Below, in pieces: positions 5,993-7,100 of a stretch of DNA of 7,100 nt. Origin of the DNA: Bacillota bacterium (GTDB taxonomy: Bacteria; Bacillota_E; Sulfobacillia; Sulfobacillales; Sulfobacillaceae); contig JAKADJ010000115.1 in NCBI GenBank assembly GCA_021820645.1, positions 1-7,100 on the forward strand, given 5' to 3'. The position numbers were made by a program, and so were the translations under genes. The stretch's first letter is position 1, and every line of letters starts with the position of its first letter. The notes beneath the pieces are model-generated. The model saw only the letters and a list, made by a program, of their open reading frames with translations, did not search any database and was not told the origin of the DNA.

Positions 5993-6009
5993 GACCCGCA
6001 GTGCGGATC
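5993..6009. repeat. Near-perfect 17-bp inverted repeat at the predicted transcription start
   Basis: GACCCGCA G TGCGGATC has 8-bp arms with one mismatch (G-T in RNA). It begins eight bases downstream of the minus-strand -10 box at 6022-6017, a classic repressor position. It could instead be a 5'-terminal RNA hairpin. Confidence 0.45.
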
Positions 6010-6016
6010 TGATCCC

Positions 6017-6046
6017 ATTATACCCCTGCCATGCAAACTTCATCAA
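6017..6046 (-). promoter_or_regulatory. Sigma-A-type promoter of the 190-aa gene
   Basis: On the minus strand the -35 box is TTGATG (6046-6041), the spacer is 18 bp, and the -10 box is a perfect TATAAT (6022-6017). Transcription should begin near 6010, leaving a leader of about 80 bases. Confidence 0.7.
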
Positions 6047-6124
6047 AGTGCAGGACGGCGGATGCCGCGGCGTTCAGTCCAGGGAGAAGTCGTTTGGAGA
6101 GCCTTCCTCGTTCGGCATGGCGTA

Positions 6125-6152
6125 TTCACAGAAGCCGTCCACTCTGCATAAT
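6125..6152 (+). promoter_or_regulatory. Probable promoter of the cytochrome c gene
   Basis: TTCACA (6125-6130), a 16-bp spacer and CATAAT (6147-6152) each match five of six consensus positions. TAATAT at 6149-6154 is an overlapping -10 alternative with 18-bp spacing. Transcription would start near 6160, leaving about 80 bases of leader. The 310-bp gap 5929-6238 therefore holds two divergent promoters and no supported gene. Confidence 0.55.
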
Positions 6153-6238
6153 ATTTGGTCCGCTAGGCACGATAACCACTGTGATCCCGTTTTGTCCATC
6201 ATGGAGATTAGCCAGGTACTGTACGAGGAGGTCACTCT

Positions 6239-6751
6239 ATGGGCCGTATCGCATTAAGACAACTGACTCTGGCGGTCATCGCTTTCCCCATCCTAGTCGG
6301 ATGCGGCATGGCTGCGGGTCCGTCTCACACCGTGAAACATGGTGCTAAAAAGGCGGTTTCTGATGTCAAACATGCTGGTAAGAAGGTCGACAAAAAAGCC
6401 GTCAAAACCTTGAAGTCGACACAAAAGACCGTAACCAAGACTACGGGTGGAGGGAAAGCCCCGCCGACTTCGAAGAGCTCCGGTGCCAAAAAGAGTCCCT
6501 CGCCGATGGGTAACATAGCCGCCGGGGCGAAGCTTTACGCTTCAACTTGCGAAGTTTGTCATGGCAAAGGCGGAATGGGTACGAGCTCTGGCCCTCGGTT
6601 AGCAAGGCCTTCGGCCGTGGCGACCCAATTCAAGACGCAAGCGTCGTTGGTGACATTCATTGCTCACAATATGCCCGCTACCAAGCCAGGGTCTCTCAGT
6701 CCCTCGCAAGCCGCAGATGCGGGCGCCTACGTGTGGAGTATCGGCAAATAG
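6239..6751 (+). CDS. Lipoprotein mono-heme cytochrome c with Lys-rich linker
   Basis: Predicted membrane-anchored electron carrier on the outer face of the cytoplasmic membrane, 170 aa. Residues 1-22 form a lipoprotein signal with a short basic start, a hydrophobic core and lipobox LVGC (Cys22 is the lipidation site). Residues 23 to about 95 are a low-complexity linker with 16 lysines, only two acidic residues, and many Ala, Val, Thr, Ser and Gly. Residues 96-170 are a small class I cytochrome c domain: heme-binding CEVCH (Cys104, Cys107, His108), with Met145 in NMPATKPG as the likely sixth ligand. It ends with the typical helix AADAGAYVWSIGK. The start is ATG 6239, after GAGGAGGT (6225-6232). 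It is flanked by its own promoter and a strong terminator, so it is probably transcribed alone. The partner oxidase or reductase is not in view. Confidence 0.9.
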   Translation: MGRIALRQLTLAVIAFPILVGCGMAAGPSHTVKHGAKKAVSDVKHAGKKVDKKAVKTLKSTQKTVTKTTGGGKAPPTSKSSGAKKSPSPMGNIAAGAKLYASTCEVCHGKGGMGTSSGPRLARPSAVATQFKTQASLVTFIAHNMPATKPGSLSPSQAADAGAYVWSIGK

Positions 6752-6759
6752 ATTAGCGT

Positions 6760-6794
6760 AAAAAAAGAGTCGTGATGCTGCGGGCTCTTTTTTT
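6760..6794 (+). terminator. Strong intrinsic terminator after the cytochrome c gene
   Basis: Seven A + GAGTC, an 11-base loop, then GGCTC + seven T gives a 12-bp stem (one G-T pair) ending in a T-run. The A- and T-tracts are symmetric, so it could act in both directions. It starts nine bases after the stop codon. Confidence 0.9.
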
Positions 6795-6824
6795 ATGACT
6801 TTTTCGTTACGAATCTTCTATAAT
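6795..6824 (+). promoter_or_regulatory. Sigma-A-type promoter of the right-edge gene
   Basis: ATGACT (6795-6800, TGAC core), an 18-bp spacer and a perfect TATAAT (6819-6824). The -35 box begins on the base after the terminator T-run. The predicted start is near 6831, giving a leader of about 80 bases that contains a short CGTCG-TG-CGACG dyad (6842-6853). Confidence 0.7.
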
Positions 6825-6910
6825 GAGGTCCATAGCGAAACCGTCGTGCGACGTCGTTGCGGGTTACCGATATATCAGGCCAGGAACAGTGGGGAAGGTG
6901 TCGCGTATTC

Positions 6911-7100
6911 ATGTCAACCGTAGCGTTATGGGCCGCCTGGTCAGGGTTAGGACTAGTAGCGTGGATTTTGCTCGGTGTGGTGATCGACTACATGGTGGGG
7001 AATCCACCACGACAATACAATCCACTCTGGTTTTTGGTTAATATCTTAAGTTTCGTGTCGGGGATTACCGCGAAGGGACTTCGGCATCGATGGATGGTTC
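6911..7100 (+). CDS. Small membrane protein, AtpZ/AtpI-like, cut by right edge
   Basis: The frame is open from ATG 6911 to the end of the window, giving 63 residues. It shows a hydrophobic helix at about residues 5-25, an IDYMVGNPP turn (Asp26, Gly30, Pro33), and a second hydrophobic helix at about 39-54 with a Gly near its end, then a basic stretch (KGLRHRW). This two-helix layout with an Asp-Gly-Pro turn resembles the AtpZ/AtpI family, small proteins encoded just before the F-type ATP synthase genes. The strong promoter just upstream would fit the head of such an operon. The ribosome binding site GGGGAAGG (6891-6898) is about 12 bases away. The family call rests on pattern only; another small two-helix membrane protein is possible. 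Confidence 0.6.
   Translation, partial: MSTVALWAAWSGLGLVAWILLGVVIDYMVGNPPRQYNPLWFLVNILSFVSGITAKGLRHRWMV

Noticed and set aside
6031..6348. 105-codon plus-strand frame running into the cytochrome c gene
   Set aside because: It crosses the promoter region and the cytochrome signal peptide in a different frame, is Ser/Arg/Cys-rich and has no ribosome binding site.
1..7100. CRISPR array, insertion sequence, prophage, tRNA or rRNA
   Set aside because: No regularly spaced direct repeats, no transposase or integrase motifs, no CCA-ended cloverleaf and no rRNA-like stretches seen on either strand by eye.

Overview
The window reads as a stretch of chromosome from a Gram-positive (Firmicutes-type) bacterium that respires. 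The signs are a T-box leader in front of proC, Shine-Dalgarno sequences close to AAGGAGG, GTG starts, and a lipobox-anchored cytochrome c. Base composition looks mid-range to slightly GC-rich. A Sulfobacillus- or Alicyclobacillus-like acidophile would fit, but that is only a guess. I see no mobile element, CRISPR array, tRNA or rRNA. Most of the window is core metabolism.

Layout. (1) 1-996, minus strand: N-terminal half of transketolase, cut by the left edge. (2) 1174-2124, plus: ROK-family glucokinase, divergent from transketolase across 177 bp. (3) 2126-2953, minus: proC (pyrroline-5-carboxylate reductase). It meets glucokinase tail to tail with one base between the stop codons. (4) 2981-3192, minus: a transcriptional T-box leader for proC, with Stem I, Stem III, an antiterminator carrying the T-box sequence, and an overlapping intrinsic terminator. 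A CCC (Pro) specifier is proposed. (5) 3193-3418: divergent control region with a perfect 17-bp inverted repeat upstream of metX. (6) 3419-5393, plus: metX (homoserine O-acetyltransferase), a small uncertain ORF rich in palindromes, and a GNAT acetyltransferase, probably one transcription unit. (7) 5356-5928, minus: an unrecognised 190-aa protein whose 3' end overlaps the GNAT gene by 38 bp and which has its own good promoter. (8) 6239-6751, plus: a lipoprotein mono-heme cytochrome c with a very lysine-rich linker, followed by a strong terminator. (9) 6795-7100, plus: a strong promoter abutting that terminator, then the start of a small two-helix membrane protein that resembles AtpZ/AtpI. An ATP synthase operon may therefore begin at the right edge.

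Functional links. Transketolase and glucokinase are both sugar-phosphate enzymes on a shared divergent region. proC and metX are amino-acid biosynthesis genes on another divergent region, and only proC shows an amino-acid-sensing leader. The cytochrome c and the putative atp gene both point to respiratory energy metabolism, but the terminator and promoter between them make them separate units. I did not find a clearly new multi-gene system. The items most worth checking are the proC T-box, the palindrome-rich ORF at 4568, the 190-aa unknown with its structured leader, and the lysine-rich cytochrome linker.
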